Below, in pieces: positions 55,352 to 64,000 of a stretch of DNA of 64,000 nt; within the stretch, counting starts at the first letter, position 1, and every line of letters begins with the position of its first letter. Under the pieces are notes generated by a model that searched no databases, was not told where the DNA came from, and saw only the letters and a program-made list of their open reading frames with translations. The DNA lies in contig ONAZ01000005.1 of the NCBI GenBank assembly GCA_900315945.1, positions 60,721-124,720 on the forward strand. The letters are read 5' to 3'. The DNA is from an uncultured Lachnospiraceae bacterium. Its GTDB lineage: Bacteria; Bacillota; Clostridia; Lachnospirales; Lachnospiraceae. The position numbers and the translations under genes are program-made.

Positions 55352-56451
55352 TAGTCTATTCTCCCTTCCATATTACCTATAACTCTTAATTTATCACATG
55401 TAGCACCAAGTGCCTTAAGCATTCTCTTCTCATTATCGATATTGCCATCTCCATCAGCCTCTACATAGAAATAGTATGACCAACTAAGAGACTTACGTGG
55501 CCTACTTCTTACAGCACTCATATTATATCCATATGCTCCTATTACATTCATGGCTTTAGCAAGAGCTCCTGCTTCATTTTTTACAGTAAACATCATTATA
55601 ATATGATTGTTCTTCGCGCCACCAATGTATCTTGACATGTTTCTTGCAAATACTGCAAACCTTGTACTATTGTCACCGCTTTCTGCGATATTCGCATCTA
55701 GTACTTTGAGATTATAGACACTTGCTGCCTCTCGACTTGCTATTGCCGCCATAGTCTTATCCTTCTCCTTTGCAACCATCTTCGCTGCAAAAGAAGTGTT
55801 ACCAACTTCCTCTTTTTTTGCACCAATTTTCTTAATATAATTATCACATTGTGCAAGGGCTTGAGGATGACTAACAACAGTCTTAATATCTTCTAGGCTA
55901 GCATCGTCTGTTCCAAGAAGACATTGCTCAATCTGAAATGTATATAATCCATTGATATACAAGCTTCCTGAGAACATTATATCCATTACGGCTCCAACTT
56001 CTCCAGCATAGCTATTCTCAATAGGAAGAACGGCAACATCACATTCTCCATTTTCAACAGCTTCATATGCATCTTGAAAACTCTTATATGGTACAGCCTC
56101 ACCTTCTGGGAAAATATTTTTTGTTGCTATTTGTGCAAATGCTCCTTCATTTCCACAATAGGCTATTCGTGCTCCCTTTATACATCTTCGTTGATATTGT
56201 TTTGAAACATCTAATGTATTTTTTAAAAATTCTATATAATAATCTTTCAAATTCTCATCAAGAATAAGGTCTACATTATTATTAATTAATTCTTTTTCTC
56301 TTTGTGAATCATAGATCTGAAGCCCGTTCTCTTTCTTGTAGTCAGCAATCATTGCCGCTGCTTCCATTCTCTCTTCAAAGAGAGCTGCCATCTTAGAATC
56401 TACTTCACTTATCTTTTTTCTCGCTTCATCAAGCCTACTATCTTTACTCAT
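55351..56451 (-). CDS. pheA: Bifunctional chorismate mutase/prephenate dehydratase
   Basis: Converts chorismate to prephenate and then phenylpyruvate. The 366-residue P-protein has an AroQ-type chorismate mutase domain at about 1-85 (LDEARKKISEVDSKMAALFEERMEAA). The prephenate dehydratase domain follows (RIAYCGNEGAFAQIA, LPIENSYAGEVG, DNSTRFAVF). A C-terminal ACT domain has NEAGALAKAMNVIGAYGYNMSAVRSRP, which binds phenylalanine for feedback control. The start at 56451 follows AAAAGGAAAAG. The upstream in-frame ATG at 56505 lies inside a terminator and is rejected. Confidence 0.95.
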   Translation of the reverse strand: MSKDSRLDEARKKISEVDSKMAALFEERMEAAAMIADYKKENGLQIYDSQREKELINNNVDLILDENLKDYYIEFLKNTLDVSKQYQRRCIKGARIAYCGNEGAFAQIATKNIFPEGEAVPYKSFQDAYEAVENGECDVAVLPIENSYAGEVGAVMDIMFSGSLYINGLYTFQIEQCLLGTDDASLEDIKTVVSHPQALAQCDNYIKKIGAKKEEVGNTSFAAKMVAKEKDKTMAAIASREAASVYNLKVLDANIAESGDNSTRFAVFARNMSRYIGGAKNNHIIMMFTVKNEAGALAKAMNVIGAYGYNMSAVRSRPRKSLSWSYYFYVEADGDGNIDNEKRMLKALGATCDKLRVIGNMEGRID

Positions 56452-56474
56452 AATCTTTTCCTTTTTTATAACAA

Positions 56475-56502
56475 AAGCTCTGTTCTGACAAGAACAGAGC
56501 TT
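56475..56502 (-). terminator. Terminator between degV and pheA
   Basis: A perfect 12-bp stem, AAGCTCTGTTCT with its complement, four-base loop, then TTTTGTT on the minus strand. It lies 24 bases before the pheA start, so it may also act as an attenuator. Confidence 0.7.
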
Positions 56503-56515
56503 CATAATTTAACTA

Positions 56516-57391
56516 TTATTGTGGAGTTCTCTTGTCTGTCATGTAGAATATAGTAAATAACCCCGGTCCACAATGAGCCCCTATTACGACTCCTAGACCT
56601 GTAATTGTAATCTCTGCCTCTGGATATGTCTTAAGAAGTTCATCTCTTACATATTCAGCATCTTTTAGGCAATCTGCATGGTTAATATTAAATTCAATTT
56701 TTTCTCCTGCAGGAACATCTTTCTTTATTGCATCTATAATAGAATTAAGAGCATTCTTTCTTCCACGAATCTTAGCAACAACATCAAGTGTTCCGGCATC
56801 TGGTACATATAATACTGGCTTGATTGAAAGAAGTGTTCCAACAAGGGCTGAAGCATTACTTACTCTTCCGCCTCTCTTAAGCCAGTTAAGATCATCTACT
56901 GTAAATCTGTGTGCTATCTTTAATTTATTCTCTTCAATCCAATTTAAAATTTCATCAAAACTCTTATCGTTTTCGTAAAGGTCAACTACATGTTTTACCA
57001 ACATTCCTAGTCCACCAGATACACAACATGTATCCACATTTACAATAGTAGCATTTGGATATTCATCCTTTAATTCTTCAATTGCCTCATCACAAAATCG
57101 ATAAGAAGATGATAGCGGACGACACATATCAAGGAATATTACATTCTTTCCTTCTTTTACAAATGGTTCAAAAAACTCATGATATGAAAATGTATTAATT
57201 GCGGATGTTGTAAGAATAGAGCCTTGACGCATCTTTTCATAAGTTGATTGTCTAGTCTCTTCTCTACAATCATCTTCATATAAATCGTCGCCAATTGTAT
57301 ATGAATAACTTATAAATGGCACATCATGCTCATCTAGATATTCTCTTGTTAGATCTGCCGTTGAAGCAGTTGCGATAATAAAATCTTTCAT
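56516..57391 (-). CDS. DegV-family fatty acid-binding protein
   Basis: A 291-residue DegV protein with an N-terminal IATASTADLTREYLDEHDVPFISYSYTIGD. It also has TSAINTFSYHEFFEPFVKEGKNVIFLDMCRPLSSSYR, VDTCCVSGGLGMLV, AHRFTVDDLNWLKRGGRVS and a C-terminal GAHCGPGLFTIFY. DegV proteins bind fatty acids; FakB members deliver them to the kinase FakA, which is not in the window. TAGGAGA precedes the ATG. It stands alone before a terminator. Confidence 0.92.
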   Translation of the reverse strand: MKDFIIATASTADLTREYLDEHDVPFISYSYTIGDDLYEDDCREETRQSTYEKMRQGSILTTSAINTFSYHEFFEPFVKEGKNVIFLDMCRPLSSSYRFCDEAIEELKDEYPNATIVNVDTCCVSGGLGMLVKHVVDLYENDKSFDEILNWIEENKLKIAHRFTVDDLNWLKRGGRVSNASALVGTLLSIKPVLYVPDAGTLDVVAKIRGRKNALNSIIDAIKKDVPAGEKIEFNINHADCLKDAEYVRDELLKTYPEAEITITGLGVVIGAHCGPGLFTIFYMTDKRTPQ

Positions 57392-57499
57392 CAGTATATC
57401 TCCTATAACTGTGTATTATGGCTAATCCCACGAGTAATAATATAACACAATTATAGAAAATATACTAGTTTGTTATAGAATTTGTATTAGAAAAAGTTC

Positions 57500-60400
57500 T
57501 TATATATTACCAAGTTCTTCAATAAATGCCCTTGCCATGCCATAGAGATTCTTTGTTAAAATAGTCTGCACTTCATTTTCGCCATCTAAAGCTTCAGATT
57601 TACTAATAACTTCAAAGTCTGTCTCTCTCTCTGAAAATGCGAAATTATTAGCATCTATTTTCTTAGACCATGCAAATCTAATATTAGAATTAGCGTTTGT
57701 ATTACTTGAAATTGATCTATTAAGTGCGTCGTGATGTCTCTCTAGTAACTCTCTTGTATTCTCTCTGTCACAATTAACTTCTCCAATGAACCCTCCTGCT
57801 TCGTATCTAAATGATGCAGTGACTGTTCCAGTCTTTTCCATGTTAAATGCGATATCAACAAGGCCTTTCTCTTCTTTACCACGAACTATCTTGAGATTGA
57901 GATTACCAACTTCGTCAGCAACCATAATAGGCACAACATAGTTCTCACTTCTTCTCGATACTTCTCCAAGAGTAGTAAGCTGAGTCTGAATAAGATGCAT
58001 TCCTCTTACATCAATAGTACTTACATCTTCTTCAACTATCATGTTCTTCATAACATTTTCAGCAATTTCTTCCAGACGTCTCTCTGCCTCTGCCATATCT
58101 TCAGGTGTCTTAACAGACTCCCCATATTCATGAATAAGATTGGCAATAATATCATCTACTTCTTCTTCAAGAGTCTTAGGTCTATCTTCTGCTTCCATAC
58201 CAACTTCTGATGCATAGGAACCATCTCTATCAAGACCAACCTGTCTTCTTGCCGCTTTATTAAGCAAGGTGCGATACATACTGTTTCTATCTGTCATAAG
58301 CTGAGTAATTGCATTAAGATTATTAGAAGTTAATGGAATATCATTTGCCTCTAGATATTCTACAACTTGCCTATCTGCCTTAAATGATTCAAGTACTTCT
58401 TCGCGTCTCATCTTGGCATATGTCTCATTAAGTTGTTGTTCTTTCGTGGACAAATCAGAGTTACTTTCCATTGCATCTAATCTATTAGATAACTGTTCTG
58501 GAGTAAGAGACATATACTCGCTCTCGCTATTAAACTGCATCATCTTCTGAGGCGTAATCTTAGATTCAACATTTCTCATACTTACAGATTGAATTGACAT
58601 ATCTATCTGTTGTTCAATGTTAAGACTGTCTTTGTTGAATCCTTCAATTCCACCAAAATCATCATCTATAGTATATTCTTTATTAGTATGCTTAGCATTT
58701 CTTGTAGCCATAAGAAGATTTCTCATAGTTACATCTACACCCTGATCAAGTAGCATACCTATAGCTGCTCCATCTGACTTGTTGACCTGATGAATTAGAC
58801 GAAATACACCTATAAATCCTTCACGCTCTTCTTCTGTTATTCCATTCTCCTGCTCAAGTCTCCATAAGAATTCATAGTATTTCTCTTCTTCACTTGATAC
58901 TTCCATTGTATCTATTATTTCCTGTGAAGACTGTAGCAATTCTTCCATTGTCATATCAAGAGGATTAAGTCCGGCTTTAATCATCTCACATACTACACCC
59001 GGCTTAAGATTCTCTAATGCACGACTAACCGTTAGGTCAGTAGCCTTTACTTCTTTAACAGACTCATTAGTAATCTCCATCTGGTTGTATCCCAATATAC
59101 GGACAGCTCTTCTATTCTCTTCTGATGCTGATAAATTCATATCCCTAAGAATGTTATCAACATTACCAAATGCTTTTCTAAGACTGTCTCCCAAATCACG
59201 ACGAACTTCTGTTGCAGATGCTTCATAATAATCTGCTGCCTGGTTAAATCTTCTTGAGAAGCTAGCTTCAATAGATGTCTCTGTTACAACTTTCTGTGAC
59301 GACACATCTTGATTTGTTGTGCTCTGAGTAATTGTTTCTTCGCTATAAGAAATGCTCACACTTGCATAACTTCTGAGTGTCATTGTTGATGCATTGAGTG
59401 GCATAGCATAATCAGGAAGCTGTTTCGACGTTTGGACAGCATCCATTGTGTCGCTTAAGTTCTTCACAGCTTCTGGTGTCGCTTTGTCACCAATCATAGT
59501 TTCTAAGAACTGCTGCTCTAATTCTTCTAATGCGTTAACATATTCATTAAGCTTTAACGTGTCAAGAGAGATTCCTCTCTTAAGTAGTGCAAAGTTAGCC
59601 TCTGTTGACATCATAAGTTGAACTTGTACAAGTTGTTTCTTTGCAGTTACTTCATTAAATGGTGTCCCATTATCAGGACTGCTATTATCATTGTTTGAAT
59701 CCGAAAGTGACTGTCTTGCAATATTACCAAGTGTTAGCGGCTCTTCGTTCTCAATTACTTTTGCAACAGTATTAGCATCTGCTGACATAACACCTTCTGT
59801 AATTGCATTAGATTCTGCAAGAACCGAGTGACCCGGTACAAGATATGCATCACCTGCACTTGCTCCTTCTGATATCGCATTTGTAATTGCTTTTATGATT
59901 GTTTGTGCGTCATCAATACTAAGATTACGAAGCTCTTGAAGATTAACAAGCTGACCCGGTGTAACATTTATTCTGTTACTTACCATCCAGTAGCAATCTT
60001 GCAAATTATCATCATTTACCTCAAGTCCCGCCCTTGTTAATAATTCTTCGAACTGAGACTCCATTACATTCATATTGCCTTGAATATCAACAGGTCTCGC
60101 CGTTGCCAAATCATTACTGTGTGTACTTGCCTTATATACATTGTCAATAGTCGCCTCAAGTTCATTAAGTAGCATGTACTTGATTGTTTCCTCAGACAAA
60201 GACATCGTCTCTTCTGAAGCTGTGTTAACCACTTCGCTTTGTACATTGCTTACCATATGGGTTTTAATATCATCAACTTTTCTAAGTGCAATAACGCTAT
60301 CTTCTACTGCTTTATCATCTGCCGGAAGCTGCGCTTTCTCTAGCACATTTTCCATAAGTTCAGGGTAAGAACCAGCCTGCTTAATAGCTGCATCAGATAC

Positions 60401-60802
60401 ATCACCCATCATTGATATGTCTGCTCCACCCTTAGCCATAGCTATACGAATCTTGTCCGCAATATCAACGAATTCTTTCTCATCTATGTCTTTAGAATCG
60501 AAGCCAAGCTTTTCAATGGCATCAAAATTTCTCTGATTAAGGGTAGATGCTGTATTAGCCTTGCCATCAGCGCCCAAGTCTTTATCAATTTCATCTATTA
60601 TTGTATTGTTACTAGGATTGTTATATGTTGAATTAGACATATTAATAACACCAAGCTTATCCTTATCTAGCTTAGTGATATCTTCTTGTCTGTTAGAATG
60701 GTTGGTTTGAACCTTGTCTTTAAAGGAAGCAATATCCATGCCTATTCCTTTTGTCTTATCTTGTACACCAACCTCTAGATTATTAATATCGTTTATCTGC
60801 AT
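57500..60802 (-). CDS. Giant FliK-like flagellar protein (DUF6240-type?)
   Basis: A 1100-residue protein with no signal peptide or membrane helix. The first 90 residues are disordered and Asn/Asp/Lys-rich, and a long helical middle follows. A region near the C-terminus (about 965-1040; VVPIMVADEVGNLNLKIVRGKEEKGLVDIAFNMEKTGTV) has the strand pattern of the FliK/Flg_hook C-terminal domain. It is twice the usual FliK length. A sigma-28 promoter with the same spacer as that of flagellin lies upstream (60868-60895), supporting a late flagellar role such as hook length or export control. I associate it with the Lachnospiraceae DUF6240 group from memory; that label is tentative. Confidence 0.55.
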   Translation of the reverse strand: MQINDINNLEVGVQDKTKGIGMDIASFKDKVQTNHSNRQEDITKLDKDKLGVINMSNSTYNNPSNNTIIDEIDKDLGADGKANTASTLNQRNFDAIEKLGFDSKDIDEKEFVDIADKIRIAMAKGGADISMMGDVSDAAIKQAGSYPELMENVLEKAQLPADDKAVEDSVIALRKVDDIKTHMVSNVQSEVVNTASEETMSLSEETIKYMLLNELEATIDNVYKASTHSNDLATARPVDIQGNMNVMESQFEELLTRAGLEVNDDNLQDCYWMVSNRINVTPGQLVNLQELRNLSIDDAQTIIKAITNAISEGASAGDAYLVPGHSVLAESNAITEGVMSADANTVAKVIENEEPLTLGNIARQSLSDSNNDNSSPDNGTPFNEVTAKKQLVQVQLMMSTEANFALLKRGISLDTLKLNEYVNALEELEQQFLETMIGDKATPEAVKNLSDTMDAVQTSKQLPDYAMPLNASTMTLRSYASVSISYSEETITQSTTNQDVSSQKVVTETSIEASFSRRFNQAADYYEASATEVRRDLGDSLRKAFGNVDNILRDMNLSASEENRRAVRILGYNQMEITNESVKEVKATDLTVSRALENLKPGVVCEMIKAGLNPLDMTMEELLQSSQEIIDTMEVSSEEEKYYEFLWRLEQENGITEEEREGFIGVFRLIHQVNKSDGAAIGMLLDQGVDVTMRNLLMATRNAKHTNKEYTIDDDFGGIEGFNKDSLNIEQQIDMSIQSVSMRNVESKITPQKMMQFNSESEYMSLTPEQLSNRLDAMESNSDLSTKEQQLNETYAKMRREEVLESFKADRQVVEYLEANDIPLTSNNLNAITQLMTDRNSMYRTLLNKAARRQVGLDRDGSYASEVGMEAEDRPKTLEEEVDDIIANLIHEYGESVKTPEDMAEAERRLEEIAENVMKNMIVEEDVSTIDVRGMHLIQTQLTTLGEVSRRSENYVVPIMVADEVGNLNLKIVRGKEEKGLVDIAFNMEKTGTVTASFRYEAGGFIGEVNCDRENTRELLERHHDALNRSISSNTNANSNIRFAWSKKIDANNFAFSERETDFEVISKSEALDGENEVQTILTKNLYGMARAFIEELGNI

Positions 60803-60867
60803 AATTATCTCCTGATATGCAGCATTCCTTTGCGTTAAGTCACATCCTTGTGATTATTCTATTTATT

Positions 60868-60895
60868 ATTTCGGCAGAACTTGTATTTTCCCTTA
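60868..60895 (-). promoter_or_regulatory. Sigma-28 promoter of FliK-like gene
   Basis: TAAG (60892-60895) and GCCGAAAT (60868-60875) with a 16-base spacer on the minus strand, about 65 bases before the ATG, with AGGAG as ribosome site. Confidence 0.65.
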
Positions 60896-60911
60896 CCCCT
60901 TCTTTGTTCCA

Positions 60912-60940
60912 TTGCGTTTTTTGGGTATTAAGGGTATTAT
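60912..60940 (+). promoter_or_regulatory. Sigma-A promoter of sfsA
   Basis: TTGCGT (60912-60917) and TATTAT (60935-60940) with a 17-base spacer. The expected start falls on or next to the sfsA ATG at 60947, suggesting a leaderless transcript if this is the only promoter. Confidence 0.45.
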
Positions 60941-60946
60941 TACAAT

Positions 60947-61587
60947 ATGAAATACAACAATATTACTCAGGCGGTTTTCATAGACCGCCCTAATCGATTT
61001 ATTGCAAATGTGGATATAAACGGACATAGAGAAACTGTTCATGTTAAAAATACCGGCAGGTGTAAGGAACTATTAATTCCTGGTTGTGAAGTATGGCTTA
61101 ATGCACCTGGAACGCCAAACAGAAAGACAACGTATGATTTGGTAGCTGTAAGAAAAGACAATGGTATTCTATTTAACATCGATAGTCAGGCCCCTAATAA
61201 AGTTGTTAAGGAATGGCTACAAAGTCAGGACTATGATACTGTTGTGTCCGAATATACGTACGGCAATTCAAGAATTGATTTCTATATGACTCAAGGTAGC
61301 GAGGAGTTCTTAATGGAAGTTAAGGGATGCACTCTTGAAGTCGATGGTATCGGGTATTTCCCAGATGCTCCAACTGAGAGAGGTGTGAAGCACCTTCGTG
61401 AATTAACCAAAGCAACAAAGGAAGGATACAAATCCATACTGGCATTTGTAATTCAGATGGATGGTGTGTACCTAACACTAAGACCCATCCAGAATTTGGA
61501 ACCGCCCTGGCAGAAGCCAAGGCGGCAGGTGTTGAAATCCTATTTTTAAAATGTCATGTTGAACCAAATTTGTTGGAAATAATATAA
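60947..61587 (+). pseudogene. sfsA: sfsA, frameshifted near its 3' end
   Basis: SfsA is a small nuclease-like family (sugar fermentation stimulation protein). Residues 1-175 are well conserved: RFIANVDINGHRETVHVKNTGRCKELLIPG, SRIDFYMTQ, EVKGCTLE and FPDAPTERGVKHLRELTKA. After FVIQMDGVYLT the frame goes out of register and ends at 61549. The conserved C-terminus, NTKTHPEFGTALAEAKAAG followed by VEILFLKCHV and a TAA at 61585-61587, continues in the -1 frame. A loss of 1 or 7 bases near 61470 explains it; a lost CTAACAC repeat unit is one possibility. Sequencing error cannot be excluded. Confidence 0.8.
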
Positions 61588-61619
61588 TTAATAGAGCGTC
61601 TATTGCAGTCGTATTTTCT

Positions 61620-62858
61620 TTAATCATAATACACTGCTCTATATGTAATATCCTTCGGGTTATCTAAGGTGACACTCATCACCTTGTCATTCTCGCCCTT
61701 CTTCTCATTCCTGTCATCCTTATTGTTGTTGTATACAGACATGCACTCATTATCGGTTGTGGCCCAACCCCAGCCGATTACATACATATTATTGTCTAAC
61801 ATCTGAATTGAACCACAGGCCTGGGAGAACTTGTTGTTGAATCCTATACTCTTAACAAGATTAACCTTCCTGTTAGGTATATCAAGCACATAAGACCTTA
61901 CTTCTGTCTGCTTGTCCCGGTTGTTATTATCGAATACTGTGATTTTATTTTCATCCACCGTAACATAATGTTGTCCTGAAGTCTTCTGCAATTCGGTTAA
62001 TCCAAACTCGTCCTGCTTTCCTGACATTTTCCATCTTATCTGATTATCGCCCCTTGTTCTATCAAGACACATTATCGTATCAAGGTGTCTAAAGGAGCAG
62101 ATAAGATTGCCATCATTATCCACACGCATTGCATTAAAGTGATTAATATCAGGTGCATCAATTGTCTTATTAGCAAAGTCATTGGCATTAGGTGTTGCAT
62201 CCGTTGCAACAATATCGTATATCTCAGGATAATCTATGCTCTTGAACTCCCATACAACCTTGCCATTTTGAACCTCTTGTAAATATGAATAGATAACATT
62301 AGACCCTTCAGGGTAACCTGGAATATTCTTAACATTGTCCTTAATATATACAGAACAAATGTAATGGTCTAGGTCAAACATGTAAAAGTCATGGCCATCA
62401 ATTCCCTGACCCTTCGGTGTAACAGACGACTCTTCTGCTGTTATCCTCTTAACCTCATTAAAATTTTCATCTAATATAACGCGTTCACCAGGTGCATATC
62501 CAGTAAGTCCATAATCATCAAACTTACCTGTCTGATCATGATAACTGTAGTATGTCTTCCCATCAATTACATGCTTCTTGAAATCCCAGAACCCTGTGGT
62601 TGCTCCTTCGTATGGTTGTTCCTCATGCTTTGACCACACAATGTTACCTTTGCCATCAAGCATAATCAGATTACGACTAAATACAAAGGACAAGAAGAAA
62701 TTACCTGGTAGGTTAGTCTCTCCCGTAACATTAATCTTACACAGTCCGTCTGCAATAACTGGATTCTTGCTACTCACTTTAGTAGTTTTGCCACAACCTG
62801 TTAATACTGCTGCAACAAGAATTAAACAAAGCGATATGGCGATTATTTTCTTTTTCAT
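61620..62858 (-). CDS. Arylsulfotransferase-like lipoprotein
   Basis: A 412-residue lipoprotein with a signal peptide and lipobox VLTGC. The body resembles the ASST/arylsulfotransferase beta-propeller: NLIMLDGKGNIVWSKHE, GIDGHDFYMFDLDHYICS, VWEFKSIDYPEI and DINHFNAMRVDNDGNLICSFRHLDTIMCLDR. The His residues of HDF and HFNAM fit the family's active-site area. Classical ASST moves sulfate between phenols without PAPS; this Gram-positive lipoprotein may have another substrate. The start at 62858 follows GGAGGGGAG. Confidence 0.75.
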   Translation of the reverse strand: MKKKIIAISLCLILVAAVLTGCGKTTKVSSKNPVIADGLCKINVTGETNLPGNFFLSFVFSRNLIMLDGKGNIVWSKHEEQPYEGATTGFWDFKKHVIDGKTYYSYHDQTGKFDDYGLTGYAPGERVILDENFNEVKRITAEESSVTPKGQGIDGHDFYMFDLDHYICSVYIKDNVKNIPGYPEGSNVIYSYLQEVQNGKVVWEFKSIDYPEIYDIVATDATPNANDFANKTIDAPDINHFNAMRVDNDGNLICSFRHLDTIMCLDRTRGDNQIRWKMSGKQDEFGLTELQKTSGQHYVTVDENKITVFDNNNRDKQTEVRSYVLDIPNRKVNLVKSIGFNNKFSQACGSIQMLDNNMYVIGWGWATTDNECMSVYNNNKDDRNEKKGENDKVMSVTLDNPKDITYRAVYYD

Positions 62859-62880
62859 AATTTCTCCCCTCCGTTCGTTC

Positions 62881-63971
62881 TCAACTCTTCTTACTAAACA
62901 CATACTTCCCTTTACCTTTACCCTTAACAGGCACTATCAACTCCATTGTTAACATCCTTTTTATCAGTGCAGAGGCTGGAGATGCTGTAAGATTAAGAAT
63001 AGTCATTACGTCTGTCCTACCAAAGCATTTATCAAATCCTATGGCATTATTTAGATTAATTATATGCTGTTTTGTCTTATTAGTAAGTTCTGATGGAAGG
63101 TCTATGTCCTGTTTTGCGCCTTTAATGTCCTGTTTTTGTATTCCAATGTCCTGTTTTTCGTTTCGAATGTCTTGTTCAACATCATTCCATCTAATGTGCA
63201 TATATCTGTTCTTCAACACATTTTTCTCACCATATAAGAGATTACGTAAGAACAATTCTATGTACTTCGTTGTGGCACATGAATGTCTTTCGTATAATTA
63301 TTATAATTCGCTCTGACAAGAGAATTCCTAAAGTACCATGAGTTTTTTGCAAAAAGGTCATTACTCACATCAAAACCAAGTGTCCTCAAATACTTAATAA
63401 AGAATACAGCTGTTGTTCTAGTATTCCCTTCTCCAAATGCATGTATTTGCCACAAGTCAGAAATAAATACAGCAAAGTGCTGTATAATATCCTCTTTATC
63501 TAGCGAAGAATAGTCGTAGACCTTTTCTTTTTTCAAATCATACTCTAAAAGTTCTTCTAATTCATTAGCATTACCATAATTCACTGATGCTCCATCAAGT
63601 ACCCATTCTCTTTTAGATATATTATAATCACGTAGTTTTCCTGCAAACTGGTTTTCCGAAAGAACCATCGCTATACGACTAGATACTATATCCGCTTCTT
63701 TTTCTCTACCTATGTCTCTATCTGATGACTCCTCATAATATCTTTCTATAAGCCTATTTGCTTCCCCCAAAGATATCTTGCCTTCAATATTATCTATAGC
63801 TAGACTCTGTAGATATTCCGATGGTTGAAGTCCGTCAACGGCTTGCAGTCCCATTGCAGTATACCATGCATAACCCAATTCTTTCTGCGATGGCTCGGTT
63901 TGAATTATGTATTCTTCAAAAGGATCTTTTTCAATATCTTTTGATTCAACGTGTTCCTCAAACATTCTCAT
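62881..63971 (-). pseudogene. fic: Fic-family protein, frameshifted
   Basis: A Fic enzyme (usually AMP transferase) in two frames. Frame one (63258-63971, 237 residues) holds an N-terminal helix IDNIEGKISLGEANRLIERYY resembling the VbhA/Fic inhibitory region and the Fic motif HAFGEGNTR. The motif keeps His, Glu, Asn and Arg. It ends abnormally after NYNNYTKDIH. The expected continuation ATTKYIELFLRNLLYGEKN is in the -1 frame, from 63276 to 62881, and includes a winged-helix-like end. One lost base at about 63277 explains it. The active site is upstream of the break, so a shortened protein could still act. The start follows AAAGGAGAGAG. Confidence 0.8.
63104..63187 (-). repeat. Four 21-bp tandem repeats in fic coding sequence
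   Basis: The unit ATGTCCTGTTTT plus nine variable bases starts at 63104, 63125, 63146 and 63167, exactly 21 bp apart. It encodes a seven-residue repeat (K/E-Q-D-I plus three residues) four times: EQDIRNE, KQDIGIQ, KQDIKGA, KQDIDLP. The last copy is diverged. Confidence 0.85.
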
Positions 63972-64000
63972 AATTAGTCTCTCTCCTTTATCTCTAAATC

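Noticed and set aside
56452..56505. Upstream ATG for pheA at 56505
   Set aside because: It lies within a perfect 12-bp terminator hairpin and adds unconserved residues; a good ribosome site precedes 56451.
63104..63187. Short CRISPR-like array
   Set aside because: Four 21-bp units in tandem without spacers, in frame inside the fic coding sequence.

Overview
The window looks like a chromosome segment of a low-GC, flagellated, Gram-positive gut anaerobe of the family Lachnospiraceae. The reasons are AT-rich intergenic DNA, strong AGGAGG-type ribosome sites, a short archaeal/eukaryote-type ProRS, meso-diaminopimelate dehydrogenase, LtaS- and MBOAT-type envelope genes, and flagellin under a sigma-28 promoter. 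The complete hexuronate (pectin/glucuronate) catabolic set fits a pectin user such as the Lachnospira/Eubacterium eligens group. That genus-level placement is inference. No rRNA, tRNA, CRISPR array, complete insertion sequence or prophage was seen.

Layout. 0-9 kb: proS-cca-PEGA lipoprotein operon, then (read right to left) a SAM-I riboswitch, metK, a sensor kinase/response regulator pair and a DUF4422 protein. 8.5-9.7 kb: an HD-GYP protein. 9.8-19.4 kb: murA, then pth-mfd-lipoprotein-ABC-ABC. 19.6-27.4 kb: an orphan FliD-like protein, a YhaN/YhaO-like ATPase-nuclease pair, a CmpB-family membrane protein and a chemoreceptor. 27.5-34.8 kb: ddh, trpB2, an LtaS-like enzyme and a divergent large anchored protein. 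34.9-44.9 kb: a divergent uronate locus, with uxuA-SDR reductase-uxaC-eda-AEC permease on the minus strand and AraC regulator-kdgK-GH31 on the plus strand. 45-51.8 kb: GH25, a J-domain protein, azlCD, an MBOAT/SGNH-like pair and a polysaccharide deacetylase. 51.9-60.8 kb: fliS-like, flagellin, aroF-pheA, degV and a 1100-residue FliK-like protein. 60.9-64 kb: frameshifted sfsA, an arylsulfotransferase-like lipoprotein and a frameshifted fic.

How genes work together. The uronate genes form a complete route: UxaC isomerises the hexuronate, the SDR reduces it, UxuA dehydrates mannonate to KDG, KdgK phosphorylates it and Eda cleaves KDPG. The two arms diverge from a 370-bp control region holding direct-repeat operators. 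Flagellar genes are scattered rather than clustered; flagellin and the FliK-like gene share a sigma-28 promoter with the same 16-bp spacer.

Most unusual non-coding structures: a 154-bp palindrome built of four copies of one motif in the uxuA leader; a 240-bp MITE-like inverted repeat after azlD; a terminator-like hairpin inside the flagellin leader; and dispersed REP-like hairpin elements near uxuA and flagellin. All calls come from reading the sequence; no database search was run.
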